64,000 nucleotides of DNA, taken from positions 1 to 64,000 of the forward strand of contig NZ_JACEHH010000013.1 of assembly GCF_014154935.1 (NCBI RefSeq), written 5' to 3'. This DNA comes from Stieleria mannarensis (GTDB taxonomy: Bacteria; Planctomycetota; Planctomycetia; Pirellulales; Pirellulaceae). The notes beneath the pieces are model-generated. The model was given only the letters and a program-made list of their open reading frames with translations. It ran no database searches and was not told the origin of the DNA. Shown piece after piece: positions 8,434-20,416 of this stretch (position 1 is its first letter; every line of letters begins with the position of its first letter). The translations under genes and the position numbers were made by a program.

Positions 8434-8459
8434 GTACGACGGTCCTTCCGGGCCGTCGC
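8434..8459. repeat. GACGGCCC-GGAA palindrome family, copy 1
   Basis: GACGGTCCTTCCGGGCCGTC is a nearly perfect palindrome. The same phrase, in opposite orientation, occurs at 21456-21503 (two adjacent copies) and 46526-46553, always between genes and usually ending in GTAC. Confidence 0.85.
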
Positions 8460-8461
8460 TT

Positions 8462-8509
8462 GTCGCTGCGGAGCAGCGACCTGGAATCGCCTAAAGGCTA
8501 GACACCAAC
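8462..8509. repeat. GTTGGTGTC/GACACCAAC element, right half only
   Basis: This copy keeps the central hairpin (GTCGCTGC, then GCAGCGAC) and the right arm ending GGCTAGACACCAAC. The left arm is missing, and its place is taken directly by the GACGGCCC palindrome. Complete copies lie at 11073-11148 and 19362-19437. Confidence 0.85.
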
Positions 8510-8545
8510 GATTGCTAAATCCCTTTTCACAGTCCCACCTCAAAA

Positions 8546-11056
8546 TTGAATGTTGACGAAGCACTCGCCGTGACATCGACCGCATCAACGACGCAAGCCG
8601 ATTCGACCGCTCAGCCACAGCGCTGTGAGATCCCTTGTGTGCATTGTGGGTTGCCGACCGTTTGCAGCAGCGCCGACGATCCGACACGGGTGTTTTGTTG
8701 CGGAGGTTGCCGTCAGGCGTACGAGTTGATTCATGGCTGGGGGTTGGACGACTACTACGCGATCCGCGACCGGTCGGGCGGATCGGCCGGCGTGTTTGCC
8801 AAAGCGGACGCGTCGCGCTACGACTGCTTTGACGACGATCAGTATCTGGGGGCCTCGGCGCCCCGACGTGGATCCGACGGCAGCCTGTCGACAGAGCTGT
8901 CGGTCAGCGGCTTACACTGCGCGGCGTGTGCGTGGCTGATCGAAAACGTCGCCGGGCGGACGCGCGGTTGGCACTTGGCGCGGGTCAAACTGAATCGGCA
9001 CACCGTTCAGGTCGTCTTCGATCCCGAGCAGATCAAGCTCAGCGAGATCGCCCATCTGATCGGCAAGTTGGGTTACACGCTGTCGCCGCTGACGACCGAA
9101 CCGGTGGACCGGTTTCGCCAGGAGAACCGTCGGCTGTTGATGCAGATCGCCGTGGCGGGTTTTTGCGCGGCCAATGCGATGTGGATTGCGATCGCACTGT
9201 ATGCCGGTGACGCGTCGGGTGTTGCCAGCGAGCACCGGCTGTTTCTACGGATCGCCGCGGCGGTGTTGGGGATCGCCACGGTCGCGTTTCCAGGCCGGAC
9301 GTTTTTCGTCAGTGCGCTGGCGGCGCTGCGAAACTGGACGCCGCACATGGACCTGCCGGTCGCGCTGGGGCTGTCGGTGGGAACGATCGTCGGGTTGGTC
9401 AACGCGATCAGCGGCAGCGGCGAAGTCTATTTTGATTCGCTGGCGATGCTGGTGTTCTTGTTGCTGATCGGGCGTTGGATTCAATTCCGACAACAGCATC
9501 GTGCGGCCAGCGCGGTCGATCTGCTGCTGCGGATCACGCCCCAGCATGCCCGATTGGTCGATGAAGATTCCGCCGATGCTCCCTCGCGTTGGGTGATGGT
9601 CAATTCGCTCGCTGCGGGGCAGGTGATCCGGGTCAACGTGTCCGAGAGCATTCCCGTTGATGGGCGGATCGTCGACGGAGAAACGATGGTCGATCGATCG
9701 TTGTTGACCGGTGAAAGCGTCCCGGTGGAAGCGAGCGTCGGCGACGGCGTGACCGCGGGCACGGTCAACCTGTCGCGTCCGATCACGGTGCGAGTCGAAG
9801 CGATCGGGTCGGACAGTCGCATCGGTCGGGTGATGGAATCGGTCGAGGCGGCGATGGCACAGCGAACACCGATCGTGCAATTGGCCGACCGTATCGGCGG
9901 CGTGTTTGTCATCGTGGTGACGCTGTTGGCGGTGATCGCGTTTGCCGCTTGGGCGCGTCACGGAATCGACCTCGCGACGGCCCATGCGACGTCGTTGTTG
10001 ATCGTCGCCTGTCCGTGTGCGTTGGCCTTGGCGACACCGCTTGCGATCGCGGTTTCGCTCGGCCGGGCGGCAAAGCGAAAGATCTTGATCCGCGACGGCG
10101 ATGTGCTGCAACAGCTTAGCGGCCGCGGCACCGTGTGGTTTGACAAGACGGGCACATTGACCGAAGGACGTCCGCGGGCGGAGTTGGTTGACGGTCCGGT
10201 CGAGGCGTTACGGTTGGCCGCGGCGATCGAACGCGAGTGTTGTCACCCGATCGCCGACGCGATCTTACGCGAAGCGGATCGGTTGGATCTTGCGCCGCCG
10301 CCGCAGGTGGACGCGATCGAGTTGAGCACTGGAGGAATCTCGGGCCGCTGCGAAGGAAGACGGGTCGACGTCGGCAATGAAACCTTCTTGCGTCGCCGAG
10401 GCGTCGTTCCCTCGAGGGAAATTTTGGATCAGACGCAGCGTTGTCTGGAAAATCAAACGACACCGGTGATTGTCGCCATTGATGGCCTGGCGATCGCGGT
10501 GCTGGCGATCGCTGATCCGGTCAAACGTGACGCGAAAGCGACGGTCGATCGAATCCGACGGGCCGGCTGGGGGGTGGGGATTTTGTCGGGGGATCACCGC
10601 GAGTTGGTCGACAAAGTGTCGCGCCGGGTCGGCATCGATCCGCAAAATGCGCTGGGCGGCCTTTCACCGGAAGACAAGTTGAAACGAGTGACCACCGATG
10701 GTGTGGGGCCGGTGGTGATGATCGGTGACGGGGCGAACGACGCGGCGGCGTTGGCGGCGGCGGACGTGGGGATCGCGGTGCGCGGGGGGGCCGAGGTGAG
10801 CCTGCAAGCGGCGCCGGTGTTTGTCGCTTCGGGGATGCTGGAGAGCGTGGCGGACCTGATGGACGCGTCGCGACGGACGAATCATTTGATCCGCACGACG
10901 TTCGCGGTGTCGCTGGCATACAATGTGATCGCCGTCGTGCTGGCGATCTTGGGGTTCATCAGCCCCTTGGTCGCGGCGGTTTTGATGCCGATCAGTTCGG
11001 TGTCCGTGTTGTCGTTGACGCTCGCCTGGCCGACGTTTGCCGATCATGCAGAATAG
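8546..11056 (+). CDS. ccoI: CcoI/FixI-type copper-transporting P1B ATPase
   Basis: 836 residues. An N-terminal cysteine module (PCVHCGLPTVC, then VFCCGGCRQAYELI, about residues 30-62) is the metal-binding domain specific to cbb3-associated ATPases. An HMA domain with GLHCAACAW follows near residue 120. Eight membrane helices surround the A domain (LLTGESVPVE), the ion site CPC near residue 489 (IVACPCALALATP), the phosphorylation motif DKTGTLTEG near 533, the HP motif ECCHPIADAI and the hinge GDGANDAAAL near 727. CcoI delivers copper to the oxidase for CuB formation. The start is uncertain: TTG at 8546, or GTG at 8570, neither with a ribosome site. Confidence 0.92.
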   Translation: MNVDEALAVTSTASTTQADSTAQPQRCEIPCVHCGLPTVCSSADDPTRVFCCGGCRQAYELIHGWGLDDYYAIRDRSGGSAGVFAKADASRYDCFDDDQYLGASAPRRGSDGSLSTELSVSGLHCAACAWLIENVAGRTRGWHLARVKLNRHTVQVVFDPEQIKLSEIAHLIGKLGYTLSPLTTEPVDRFRQENRRLLMQIAVAGFCAANAMWIAIALYAGDASGVASEHRLFLRIAAAVLGIATVAFPGRTFFVSALAALRNWTPHMDLPVALGLSVGTIVGLVNAISGSGEVYFDSLAMLVFLLLIGRWIQFRQQHRAASAVDLLLRITPQHARLVDEDSADAPSRWVMVNSLAAGQVIRVNVSESIPVDGRIVDGETMVDRSLLTGESVPVEASVGDGVTAGTVNLSRPITVRVEAIGSDSRIGRVMESVEAAMAQRTPIVQLADRIGGVFVIVVTLLAVIAFAAWARHGIDLATAHATSLLIVACPCALALATPLAIAVSLGRAAKRKILIRDGDVLQQLSGRGTVWFDKTGTLTEGRPRAELVDGPVEALRLAAAIERECCHPIADAILREADRLDLAPPPQVDAIELSTGGISGRCEGRRVDVGNETFLRRRGVVPSREILDQTQRCLENQTTPVIVAIDGLAIAVLAIADPVKRDAKATVDRIRRAGWGVGILSGDHRELVDKVSRRVGIDPQNALGGLSPEDKLKRVTTDGVGPVVMIGDGANDAAALAAADVGIAVRGGAEVSLQAAPVFVASGMLESVADLMDASRRTNHLIRTTFAVSLAYNVIAVVLAILGFISPLVAAVLMPISSVSVLSLTLAWPTFADHAE

Positions 11057-11072
11057 CGGTCCGAGCGAATGT

Positions 11073-11148
11073 GTTGGTGTCCAGGCTTTCGCCGCCCATT
11101 GTCGCTGCCTTGCAGCGACCGGGAATCGCCTCAAGGCTAGACACCAAC
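11073..11148. repeat. GTTGGTGTC/GACACCAAC palindromic element, complete copy
   Basis: A 76-bp imperfect palindrome whose ends are GTTGGTGTCCAGGCTT and AAGGCTAGACACCAAC, with a perfect 8-bp central stem GTCGCTGC/GCAGCGAC around CTT. It lies between ccoI and ccoS. Confidence 0.9.
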
Positions 11149-11200
11149 GGTTGCTGAATCGCTTGTTGCTTGTATCCGAGCTATTGAGGTGTTTTTCGAA

Positions 11201-11378
11201 ATGAGTGTGCTGTACATCGCATTGCCGATCGCATTGCTGCTCGGTGGCGGCGGATTGTTGGCATGCCTGTATTGCATCCGCGACGGCCAGTACGACGATT
11301 TGGATTCGCCCTCGGTCCGGATCCTGGTGGATGAACACCGGGTGGACGACCAAGACTCATCAGGAAGTAATCGAGAAC

Positions 11379-11386
<8 letters not shown>
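11201..11386 (+). CDS. ccoS: CcoS-like cbb3 maturation protein
   Basis: 61 residues: one N-terminal membrane helix ([20 protein letters not shown]), then [13 protein letters not shown], the motif that defines CcoS/FixS (a helix followed by xxGQFDDLxxP). The start is the ATG at 11201, with GAGGT about ten bases upstream. The last 8 bases overlap the start of the next ATPase gene (GTGTCTGA). CcoS is required for insertion of redox cofactors into cbb3 oxidase. Confidence 0.92.
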
Positions 11387-13634
<2,248 letters not shown>

Positions 13635-13635
13635 G

Positions 13636-14111
13636 GTAGCGGAACGCGCCAAGCGTTTCGTTGTGATCGTTGATGTCGGGTTGGCATGCCGAAAGCCTTG
13701 GCGGCTTCCGCTACGGGCTGTGGGTCCGTTTTTCCGTCGCGGAACGCGCCACGCGTTTCGATTTCGGCGGCAACGCGGTGAGCGGGACCGAAAGCCTTGG
13801 CGGCTTCCGCTACGGGCTGTGGGGCCGTTTTCCCGTCGCGGAACGCGCCACGCGTTTCGATTTCGGCGGCAACGCGGTGAGCGGGACCGAAAGCCTTGGC
13901 GGCTTCCGCTACGGGCTGTGGGTCCGTTTTCCCGTCGCGGAACGCGCCACGCGTTTCGATTTCGGCGGCAACGCGGTGTGCGGGACCGAAAGCCTTGGCG
14001 GCTTCCGCTACGGGCGGTGGGTCCGTTTTCCCGTCGCGGAACGCGCCAAGCGTTTCGATCTCGGCGGCAACGTCGTGAGTGGGGCCCGAAAGCCTTGGCG
14101 GCTTCCGCTAC
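13636..14111. repeat. 99-bp tandem array of GTAGCGGAA-family inverted repeats
   Basis: The phrase GAAAGCCTTGGCGGCTTCC begins at 13691, 13790, 13889, 13988 and 14088, giving 99, 99, 99 and 100 bp. Each unit pairs a GTAGCGGAACGCGCC-type arm with its inverted partner. Because 99 is a multiple of 3, frames stay open across it and generate spurious ORFs. The right end overlaps the last four bases of the neighbouring minus-strand gene and supplies its TAG stop (14108-14110). Confidence 0.95.
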
Positions 14112-15127
14112 GGGCGGTGCTTAATCCAACCGTTGTCGATGTACCAACTGGTGGTCTCATCGATCCTTTCTTGAAGTGTCTTGGCGGGCTGGAATCCGGT
14201 CTCTTGTCGCAGCCGCGTGGCGTCGCAGGCCCAGGAGCCTGCAGTGGCTTCTCGGGCTTTGTCGATGCTCAGGATGTGTGGCCGGCCGCGAAGCCGGGAA
14301 ATACCACTGTTGATCGTTGCGATGGTCCAGATCAGCGGCGAAGGGCTGCGGACGATCCACACGTGTTGTTTGCCCAATGATCGGCCGATCATCTGTCCGA
14401 GTTCGGCGTACGTCGGTGTTTCGTCGGCGGCGGCGAAATAGATGCCTCGGCGATCGGTCGCGTTGTGGCAAACACGCTTGCCGCTCGATGCAACGTGTTG
14501 TAGTGCGTGGCAGAGGTCGTCGACATCGATCACGGAGAAGAGATGGTCGGCAAAGCCGGGGACCAAGTGCAGGTTCCATTTCGCGATCCCGCCGAACATC
14601 TCGAATCCGTCGCGATCGCCGGGGCCGAGGACGATCGGCGGGCGGAGGATCGAAATCGGAACGGAAGCGGCAAATTCCAGCAGCGCCGCTTCACCGCGCA
14701 GTTTGCTTTTCCCGTAGTCGGAAACCGGCGTGGGATCGTCGGTTTCGGTTCGCGGGGTGGATCCGTTGCATGGTCCGGCGGCGGCTAGGGAGGAAACATG
14801 GACCAGCGTGGGCGGTGTGTCGCGATCGGCGCAGGCCTCGGCCAACAGGCGTGGTCCGAGCACGTTGGCTTGTTCAAACTCCCGTTGCCGCAGCGCTTTG
14901 GTCGTTCCCGCCAGATTGAAGACGACGTCGCAATCACGGACGGCATCGTCCAGCGATCGCCGGTCGGACAGATCGCCGACGAGGAACTGTGGGGCGAAGG
15001 CTTGCAGGCCGCGTCGATCCGAAGTGGACCGAACCAGGCACGTGACGCGATCACCGCGCGATGAAAGATGGCGGACCAACTGAGTGCCGATGAAACCGGT
15101 CGCGCCGGTGACGAGAACGTTGGCCAT
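14108..15127 (-). CDS. Extended SDR, NAD(P)-dependent epimerase/reductase
   Basis: 339 residues from the ATG at 15127 (a GTG directly upstream is also in frame). The Rossmann motif GATGFIGTQL is at residues about 7-16. The active-site Ser/Tyr/Lys pattern is present as HVSSLAAAG and, further on, DYGKSKLRGE (YxxxK). This family acts on nucleotide sugars, flavonoid-like ketones or steroids, and the substrate cannot be read from sequence. The C-terminal codon lies inside the 99-bp repeat array, which also supplies the stop. It is followed by the DUF1552 gene on the same strand, 32 bp away. Confidence 0.88.
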   Translation of the reverse strand: MANVLVTGATGFIGTQLVRHLSSRGDRVTCLVRSTSDRRGLQAFAPQFLVGDLSDRRSLDDAVRDCDVVFNLAGTTKALRQREFEQANVLGPRLLAEACADRDTPPTLVHVSSLAAAGPCNGSTPRTETDDPTPVSDYGKSKLRGEAALLEFAASVPISILRPPIVLGPGDRDGFEMFGGIAKWNLHLVPGFADHLFSVIDVDDLCHALQHVASSGKRVCHNATDRRGIYFAAADETPTYAELGQMIGRSLGKQHVWIVRSPSPLIWTIATINSGISRLRGRPHILSIDKAREATAGSWACDATRLRQETGFQPAKTLQERIDETTSWYIDNGWIKHRP

Positions 15128-15159
15128 CACTCTGATTCGGCTAGAGTCTTTAAAGCGGG

Positions 15160-16482
15160 CTACGCCCGTGTCGGTTCAAGCCCCTTCATCGTCGATTTCC
15201 CGCTCGAAAACTGATCGGTCGGCAGTCCGGATTGCTGCAACACCGAGACGAACAGGTTGGCCAAAGGATAATTGTTGCTGCGATCAAAGGCGAGATGCTG
15301 TCCGTGGCGGAAGCCGCCACCCCCAACGAGAACCGGCAGGTTGCGGTTGTCGTGGCTGGACGCGTTGCCGAGATTGCTGGTCATCAAGACGGCGGTTTGA
15401 TCGAGCAGGTTGCCTTCGGTTTCTTCAAAGCCGGCCAGGCTGCGGAGGAAATCGCCATAGGCCGCAACGATCTGTTCTTCGATCAACGCCAACTGGGCCA
15501 GCTTGTCCGCGTCGCGACCGTGGTGGCTGAGCGTGTGATAGCCCTCGTCGACGCCTGCAATCGGCAACTTGGCATTACCGCCGGGCAGATTCAGCGTGAT
15601 GAACCGCGTCGAGTCGGTTTGTAGCGCCAGTTTCATCAAGCTCAACATCATGGCTTGGCAGCCGACCAGGTCATTCGCGTCCGGCGGGGTCGGCGGTTTG
15701 GCGTCGACAACCGGCTTGGGCAGTTTTGCCCAGCGTTCGTTGGCGGCCATGCGCAATTCCAGCTCACGGACACTGGAAAAGTACGAATCCAGTCGATTGC
15801 GGTCGCCGGCGCCCAGATCGCGTTGCAATCGTTTGGCGTCTTCGTTGACCACATCCATGATGCTGCGTCCGCTGCGAATCCGATCGGCTTGTCGCAAACG
15901 CTCCTTTTTCGACTGGTCAATGAACAACGTGGCAAACAACCGTGCGGGCGAACTTTCCGACGGGATCATCGCGCCGGTGTCGGTGTACGAGGGGCTTTGC
16001 GTTCCGCTGGTGCTGAGGACCAACGACGGATAACGCGTGGAACCACCGAGATGCTTGGCCAAGTATTGGTCGACCGAGATGGTGTTCTTGGCGCTGCCGC
16101 TGTTCCCGATCGGTGTCGCGGTCAAGATGCTCGCTTCGGCCCGGTGTCCGTTGGACACGCCCGGATGGCTGCTGCCCGAGACGACCGTGAATTGATCGCG
16201 GATGTCGTCCAGTTGCTTTAAGTAGCGGGACGGCGAATACGCTTGGCCGGGTTGTTCGGGGAACAAGTTTTCGGCCAGCAGTCCCAACCCGATCGAAACC
16301 GAGACGAAACGTTGAGGCGGGGGATCGGAGGGTGTTCCCGCGGAAGCTTGCATCGCCGACAGCCACGGCAGTGACATGGCGACGCCGCTGCCGCGCAACA
16401 CCGTGCGCCGGGCCAGGCGACTTTTGGCGGAATGAAAACGAGTCGGTTCGCGATCGGCGGCGTGGGCGTGTTGGTTCGTCAT
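15160..16482 (-). CDS. DUF1552 family secreted protein
   Basis: 440 residues with a twin-arginine signal ([19 protein letters not shown], residues about 23-41). The body matches DUF1552 features: [10 protein letters not shown], then [27 protein letters not shown] and [11 protein letters not shown] near the C-terminal third. In planctomycetes and related bacteria such genes are almost always next to a DUF1592-type cytochrome gene, as here: its ATG lies 4 bp after the stop of that gene. The function of the pair is not established; Tat export suggests a folded, possibly metal-containing periplasmic protein. Confidence 0.9.
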   Translation of the reverse strand: MTNQHAHAADREPTRFHSAKSRLARRTVLRGSGVAMSLPWLSAMQASAGTPSDPPPQRFVSVSIGLGLLAENLFPEQPGQAYSPSRYLKQLDDIRDQFTVVSGSSHPGVSNGHRAEASILTATPIGNSGSAKNTISVDQYLAKHLGGSTRYPSLVLSTSGTQSPSYTDTGAMIPSESSPARLFATLFIDQSKKERLRQADRIRSGRSIMDVVNEDAKRLQRDLGAGDRNRLDSYFSSVRELELRMAANERWAKLPKPVVDAKPPTPPDANDLVGCQAMMLSLMKLALQTDSTRFITLNLPGGNAKLPIAGVDEGYHTLSHHGRDADKLAQLALIEEQIVAAYGDFLRSLAGFEETEGNLLDQTAVLMTSNLGNASSHDNRNLPVLVGGGGFRHGQHLAFDRSNNYPLANLFVSVLQQSGLPTDQFSSGKSTMKGLEPTRA

Positions 16483-16486
16483 CGTT

Positions 16487-18943
16487 TCACTTGGTCAGAA
16501 ATGTAGGGCTGGTCACAACGGCTTCGATCAGCGAACGCAATCGATAGCCGTCGGCTTTGGTTTGAGAGACGATTTGGTCCAGGGTCTTGCGGTCGGCGAA
16601 GGTGATCTCGTGTCCGGTCGCGTAGACGAGTAGCTGGGCGGCAAAGTTACGGGCGATGCGGTCGTCGTCGGCGGCGGCCAGATTTCGAAAGGCGACAAAC
16701 GAATCAAACTCTCGACCGTCGGCAAGCCGGTACGCCGAGTCGACAGGGGGACCTTGCTTGTACGACTTGCCGCGACGTGTCAGGTAATGATCCCGCCACC
16801 TGCCGGCGGCGTCAAAGTGTTCGAGCGCAAACCCGGGCGGATCAATCTTCGCGTGACAGGATGCGCACTCGGTTTGCGAGCGGTGTTTTTCAAGGATCTG
16901 GCGAACCGTCGTGGCACCTCGGACGTCGGGTTCGATCGCGGGCACGTTGGCCGGCGGATCGGGAATCGGCAGGCCAAGTAATCGGTCACAGATCCAGACG
17001 CCGCGGACGACCGGGGACGTGTTGGACCCGTTGGCGGTCACCTTCAGGATCGAACCGTGGGTCATCAGGCCGCCGCGAAAGGGATGGTCCGCGATCGAAA
17101 CACGTTTCCATTGCGAGGGACCGATGTCAGCTTGGATGCCATAGTAGCGTGCCAGTCGATTGTTCAGCCAGGTGAAATCGGAATCGACCAGCATCCGCGC
17201 CGGTTGGTTTTCGACGATCAGCGTTTCAAGGTAGCGACGGGTTTCCCCGAGCATCGCGTATTGAACGACCAGGTCAAAGTCGCGATGCATTCTGCGATCC
17301 GGTTCGGTGAAATCGATGTCGGCAAGGTCCAGCCATTGGTCGGAGAAATCGTGGATGAAGTACTGCCGCGTTTGGCCATCGAGCAAACGACGCGTCTGAG
17401 CAACAATCTCATCTGGATCGGACAACCGTCCGGCGTCGGCTGCCGCACGCAATTCCGTGTCGGGGGCTTTACCGGTCAGCATGTAACTGAGTCGATTGGC
17501 AACGGCATGGTCGCTCAGCCGTCCGGCCGCTTCGGTGAAATAGATGAATCGCGGGGAGCACAGCACGGCTCGATAGGCTTGTCGCAGCACATCGATCGGA
17601 TCGTCGTTGGCTTTGATGCCGCGATCGATCAGGCGGGTGTAGGGGGCCAGCACCTCCTCGGTGACAGGGCTGCGAAAGGCTGTGGTGGCAAAGTCATGCA
17701 GACGTTTTTTCAGATCTTCTGCCGGCGTGTCACTGTGGAGTTCAAAACGTTTTGATTTTCGGTCGTATCGAACGTCCAGGTCGCCGAACAGGGCATGCTT
17801 GACGGCGGCTCGGTCTCCGCCGGGATAGATCCGCTCAATCTTCAGCGCGTGCATCGCGACACCGGGAACGTTTTGCGGTTCGCCTTCGCCGAATCCGATC
17901 TGCCCACCTTGGAAGCGAGCCTTTTTCAGCGTGACATCGGCGGGGCGGATTTCCAGCATGTGATCTTCTTCGATCCATGCGGTGAAGGTAAACGTCTTGG
18001 GGGACTCGGTCGCTTCGAAGGCGCCGACCCAGTGCATCAGCGGTGCGTTGGAAACACATTTGCCACTTCGAATGGAACACCACAGACCGCGGTCGTCGGG
18101 CATCTTCAACGAGGACGCATCGAGCGTGATGCGGTACCAGCCTGGCCGGTCGACTTTGCTGCGCGAGATGCGTCCATAAAAGGAAACACCACCGGACCAG
18201 ATGACCGCCGCACCTTGACGCAATTCGGGGTCGCGATTGCGTTGCCCCGGACGTTTATTCGCGATTCGCTCGGCGGGCAGGTTGATCACGGTCTCAGGAT
18301 GATTGTCGCGAAGTCGGGCGAAGGCCAGGTCCAGGGCGGCATCGACCACACGAAGATGGTCTTCGAGATGATAGTGGGACATCGATTGGGCATCGGCGAT
18401 GTTGCGAAACCCATCGGTGCGTTGTTCGTCGGGCATCAATTGCGAAAGCGGTGCTGCGATCGCAAACAGGTCACCGAGCGTGCGCTCGAGTTGTTGATTG
18501 GTCAGTCGCCGGGAGAGCACGCGTCCGAGAGATTGATGGCGCGACGAGATCGCCTGGTCGATTGATTTAGAGGCGGTGCTCAGGAACATCGCTTTGTCGC
18601 TGTCATCCAGTTCGCCGTAGTCCGATGGCGGCATTTCACCGTCGGCGATGCGATCAATCACGCGGACCCAAGTCGCAAGGTTCTCGGGGACGGATGTGCC
18701 AGCCAGGTCAGCTTGCCCCAGTCGATTGAGATCGAAACCGCCTTCGCCTTCACTGCCGTCGTGGCAGTCCAAGCAGTTTTGTCGCAAGAACGTGATCGCG
18801 TGACGCTCACTGCCGTCGGATGGCTGCGATTGCTTCTTGTGGACTGCTTCTGCAGCGGTCGCGTGTTGCAGTGGCGGTTGCGAGGTGACGATCACTGCCA
18901 AAATCGCGAGCGTCGGCGTTGCGTAACGTCGCGTGGCGGTCAT
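16487..18943 (-). CDS. DUF1592/DUF1588/DUF1585-type planctomycete cytochrome
   Basis: 818 residues from the ATG at 18943, chosen because it begins a normal signal peptide (hydrophobic to about residue 30). The same frame stays open to 19519, but that upstream stretch reads through an intergenic repeat; an ATG at 19033 is a weaker alternative. An N-terminal haem motif CLDCH (residues 57-61) lies in a planctomycete-type cytochrome module, followed by the DUF1587, DUF1595 and DUF1592 regions, a second CxxCH ([20 protein letters not shown], about 690) in DUF1588, and a DUF1585 end. It is a secreted multidomain redox protein co-transcribed with the DUF1552 gene; its substrate is unknown. Confidence 0.9.
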   Translation of the reverse strand: MTATRRYATPTLAILAVIVTSQPPLQHATAAEAVHKKQSQPSDGSERHAITFLRQNCLDCHDGSEGEGGFDLNRLGQADLAGTSVPENLATWVRVIDRIADGEMPPSDYGELDDSDKAMFLSTASKSIDQAISSRHQSLGRVLSRRLTNQQLERTLGDLFAIAAPLSQLMPDEQRTDGFRNIADAQSMSHYHLEDHLRVVDAALDLAFARLRDNHPETVINLPAERIANKRPGQRNRDPELRQGAAVIWSGGVSFYGRISRSKVDRPGWYRITLDASSLKMPDDRGLWCSIRSGKCVSNAPLMHWVGAFEATESPKTFTFTAWIEEDHMLEIRPADVTLKKARFQGGQIGFGEGEPQNVPGVAMHALKIERIYPGGDRAAVKHALFGDLDVRYDRKSKRFELHSDTPAEDLKKRLHDFATTAFRSPVTEEVLAPYTRLIDRGIKANDDPIDVLRQAYRAVLCSPRFIYFTEAAGRLSDHAVANRLSYMLTGKAPDTELRAAADAGRLSDPDEIVAQTRRLLDGQTRQYFIHDFSDQWLDLADIDFTEPDRRMHRDFDLVVQYAMLGETRRYLETLIVENQPARMLVDSDFTWLNNRLARYYGIQADIGPSQWKRVSIADHPFRGGLMTHGSILKVTANGSNTSPVVRGVWICDRLLGLPIPDPPANVPAIEPDVRGATTVRQILEKHRSQTECASCHAKIDPPGFALEHFDAAGRWRDHYLTRRGKSYKQGPPVDSAYRLADGREFDSFVAFRNLAAADDDRIARNFAAQLLVYATGHEITFADRKTLDQIVSQTKADGYRLRSLIEAVVTSPTFLTK

Positions 18944-19630
18944 GAACTTTGACGAAGCGACGCTCGCCAGAGCATGGAGAACACCGGGGATCCACCTGCT
19001 GGCGAAGATCGCTACGTTTGACCAGCGATTCATGATGTTTCTTGCGCAAAGGCGCGCTATCCAGCTCGCCTTGCGTCGAGACCTCGGAAAGATGGGCGGG
19101 AAGGCTTGAATCATTGCTCGGCAGGTCATTGGAGGTGGGATCGAGCGCGGCATCGGGGGGATCATCGCGATCGAGTGCGTCACGACCCATGTGGAAGGCG
19201 GGACGGGCGTGGCTGCCGCTGTCCCTATTATAGCCAACTGGACCGCGTTGCTTCGAGCGGAATTGAATCGAATCCGAGCACGCGACACGAGCAAGGGGTG
19301 CAGCAGTTCCGCTCGCTTGCGGTTCCGGCTTGTACTGGTCGAAAGGGGGCAGGGCATAAGGGGTGGTGTGCAGGCTTTGGCCACCCATTGTCGCTGCGAG
19401 GCAGCGACGGGGAATCGCCTTAAGGCTAGACACCAACGGTTGCCGGTTGCCTTATTCCTTGCGCGCGTGCCCGCTTTTCGCGATTGCCGCCTTTTGCCTG
19501 AACTGTGAAGACGGGGCATCAGGCGGTATTCTGGGCAAGGTCGTGGTCAGACCGGCGAATAGGACCACGCGACGAGTCATCTCCTTTCCTGTCCGCACCG
19601 TACTCTCTATTGCCCGTACAGGCATCAGAA
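18944..19630. other. Intergenic region with one palindromic element
   Basis: About 690 bp between divergent genes. It contains the 76-bp GTTGGTGTC element (19362-19437). An open minus-strand frame crosses all of it as an extension of the cytochrome gene, but its translation includes the repeat and has no signal peptide. No other feature is clear. Confidence 0.6.
19362..19437. repeat. GTTGGTGTC/GACACCAAC palindromic element, second complete copy
   Basis: It has the same 76-bp length and layout as 11073-11148, with central stem GTCGCTGC-GAG-GCAGCGAC and right end AAGGCTAGACACCAAC. The left end (GGTGGTGTGCAGGCTT) has diverged more. Confidence 0.9.
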
Positions 19631-20416
19631 ATGTTGTTATCCGAGCCCCCCGAGACCGCCTACGACATCCGATTCACGCTGCTGGGGTTCCCCGTCCGAA
19701 TCGCGGTGACCTTTTGGTTGGGCGCGGTCGTTTTCGGTTACTCCTTGTGCCGATTCTTTTCCAGCGAAGAGCTTGGCGTCGGTCCATTGATGATTGCGTG
19801 GGCGCTGTGTTTGTTGGTGTCCATTTTGATCCACGAACTCGGTCATGCGCTGGCGTTCCGCCACTATGGCATTCAATCATCGATCGTGCTGTATCACTTT
19901 GGCGGCTTGGCGATTCCGACCAGCACGTACACGCCGGGGCGTTCGATCGCGCGGATCGGCGAGAAGGAGCAACTGATCATCTCGGCTGCCGGCCCGGCAT
20001 TTCAGTTGTTGTCGGCGCTGTTGGTGATCGTAGCGGTCAAGTTGGCAGGTTTCGAAGTGTCAGCGTTCCGTTGGATGCCTGCGTTTTTGGCAAACCTGCC
20101 ATGGGTGACCGAGGGGGCGGTGATGGACAGTCGCGGCATGTTGGCGTTGGTGACGTTTTACATCTTGCCCAGCGTTTTGTGGGCGCTGTTGAACCTTGTT
20201 CCGGTTTGGCCGCTCGATGGCGGTCGAATCGCGCGCAGTTTGATCGTGCTTAACGGCGGCACCGTGGCTCAATCGTTGTGGGTCAGTGTGATCTGCAGCG
20301 GTTTGTTGGCCTTCTATGCGTTCAACCATGGCCAACCGATGATGGGCGTGTTCTTTTTGATGTTCGGCATCAGCAGCTACCAGATGCTCAGCCCGATGAA
20401 CGGCGGTTGGCGTTAG
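19631..20416 (+). CDS. Site-2-protease-like (M50) membrane metallopeptidase
   Basis: 261 residues from the ATG at 19631. Multiple membrane helices; the zinc motif HELGH is at residues 68-72 within SILIHELGHALAFRHYGI, and the third ligand is in PVWPLDGGRI near residue 196. This is the core M50B arrangement without PDZ or CBS domains. Such proteins cut membrane-spanning substrates, often anti-sigma factors, but no such partner is adjacent. It is an isolated + strand gene. Confidence 0.88.
   Translation: MLLSEPPETAYDIRFTLLGFPVRIAVTFWLGAVVFGYSLCRFFSSEELGVGPLMIAWALCLLVSILIHELGHALAFRHYGIQSSIVLYHFGGLAIPTSTYTPGRSIARIGEKEQLIISAAGPAFQLLSALLVIVAVKLAGFEVSAFRWMPAFLANLPWVTEGAVMDSRGMLALVTFYILPSVLWALLNLVPVWPLDGGRIARSLIVLNGGTVAQSLWVSVICSGLLAFYAFNHGQPMMGVFFLMFGISSYQMLSPMNGGWR

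Larger units (their letters stand above)
8230..8545. other. Intergenic region filled with three repeat elements
   Basis: This spacer between the SafE-like gene and ccoI contains an inverted repeat (8312-8386), a GACGGCCC palindrome (8434-8459) and half of a GTTGGTGTC-family element (8462-8509). No gene is visible. The ccoI start immediately after it has no clear ribosome binding site. Confidence 0.7.

Noticed and set aside
11205-11378. Upstream extension of the CopA-like gene across ccoS
   Set aside because: It is a shadow frame of ccoS; the HMA domain starts after the GTG at 11379.
13670-14380. Long open frames of 150-236 codons across the 99-bp array
   Set aside because: They arise because 99 is a multiple of 3; the translation is repetitive, overlaps a real gene on the other strand and has no domain.
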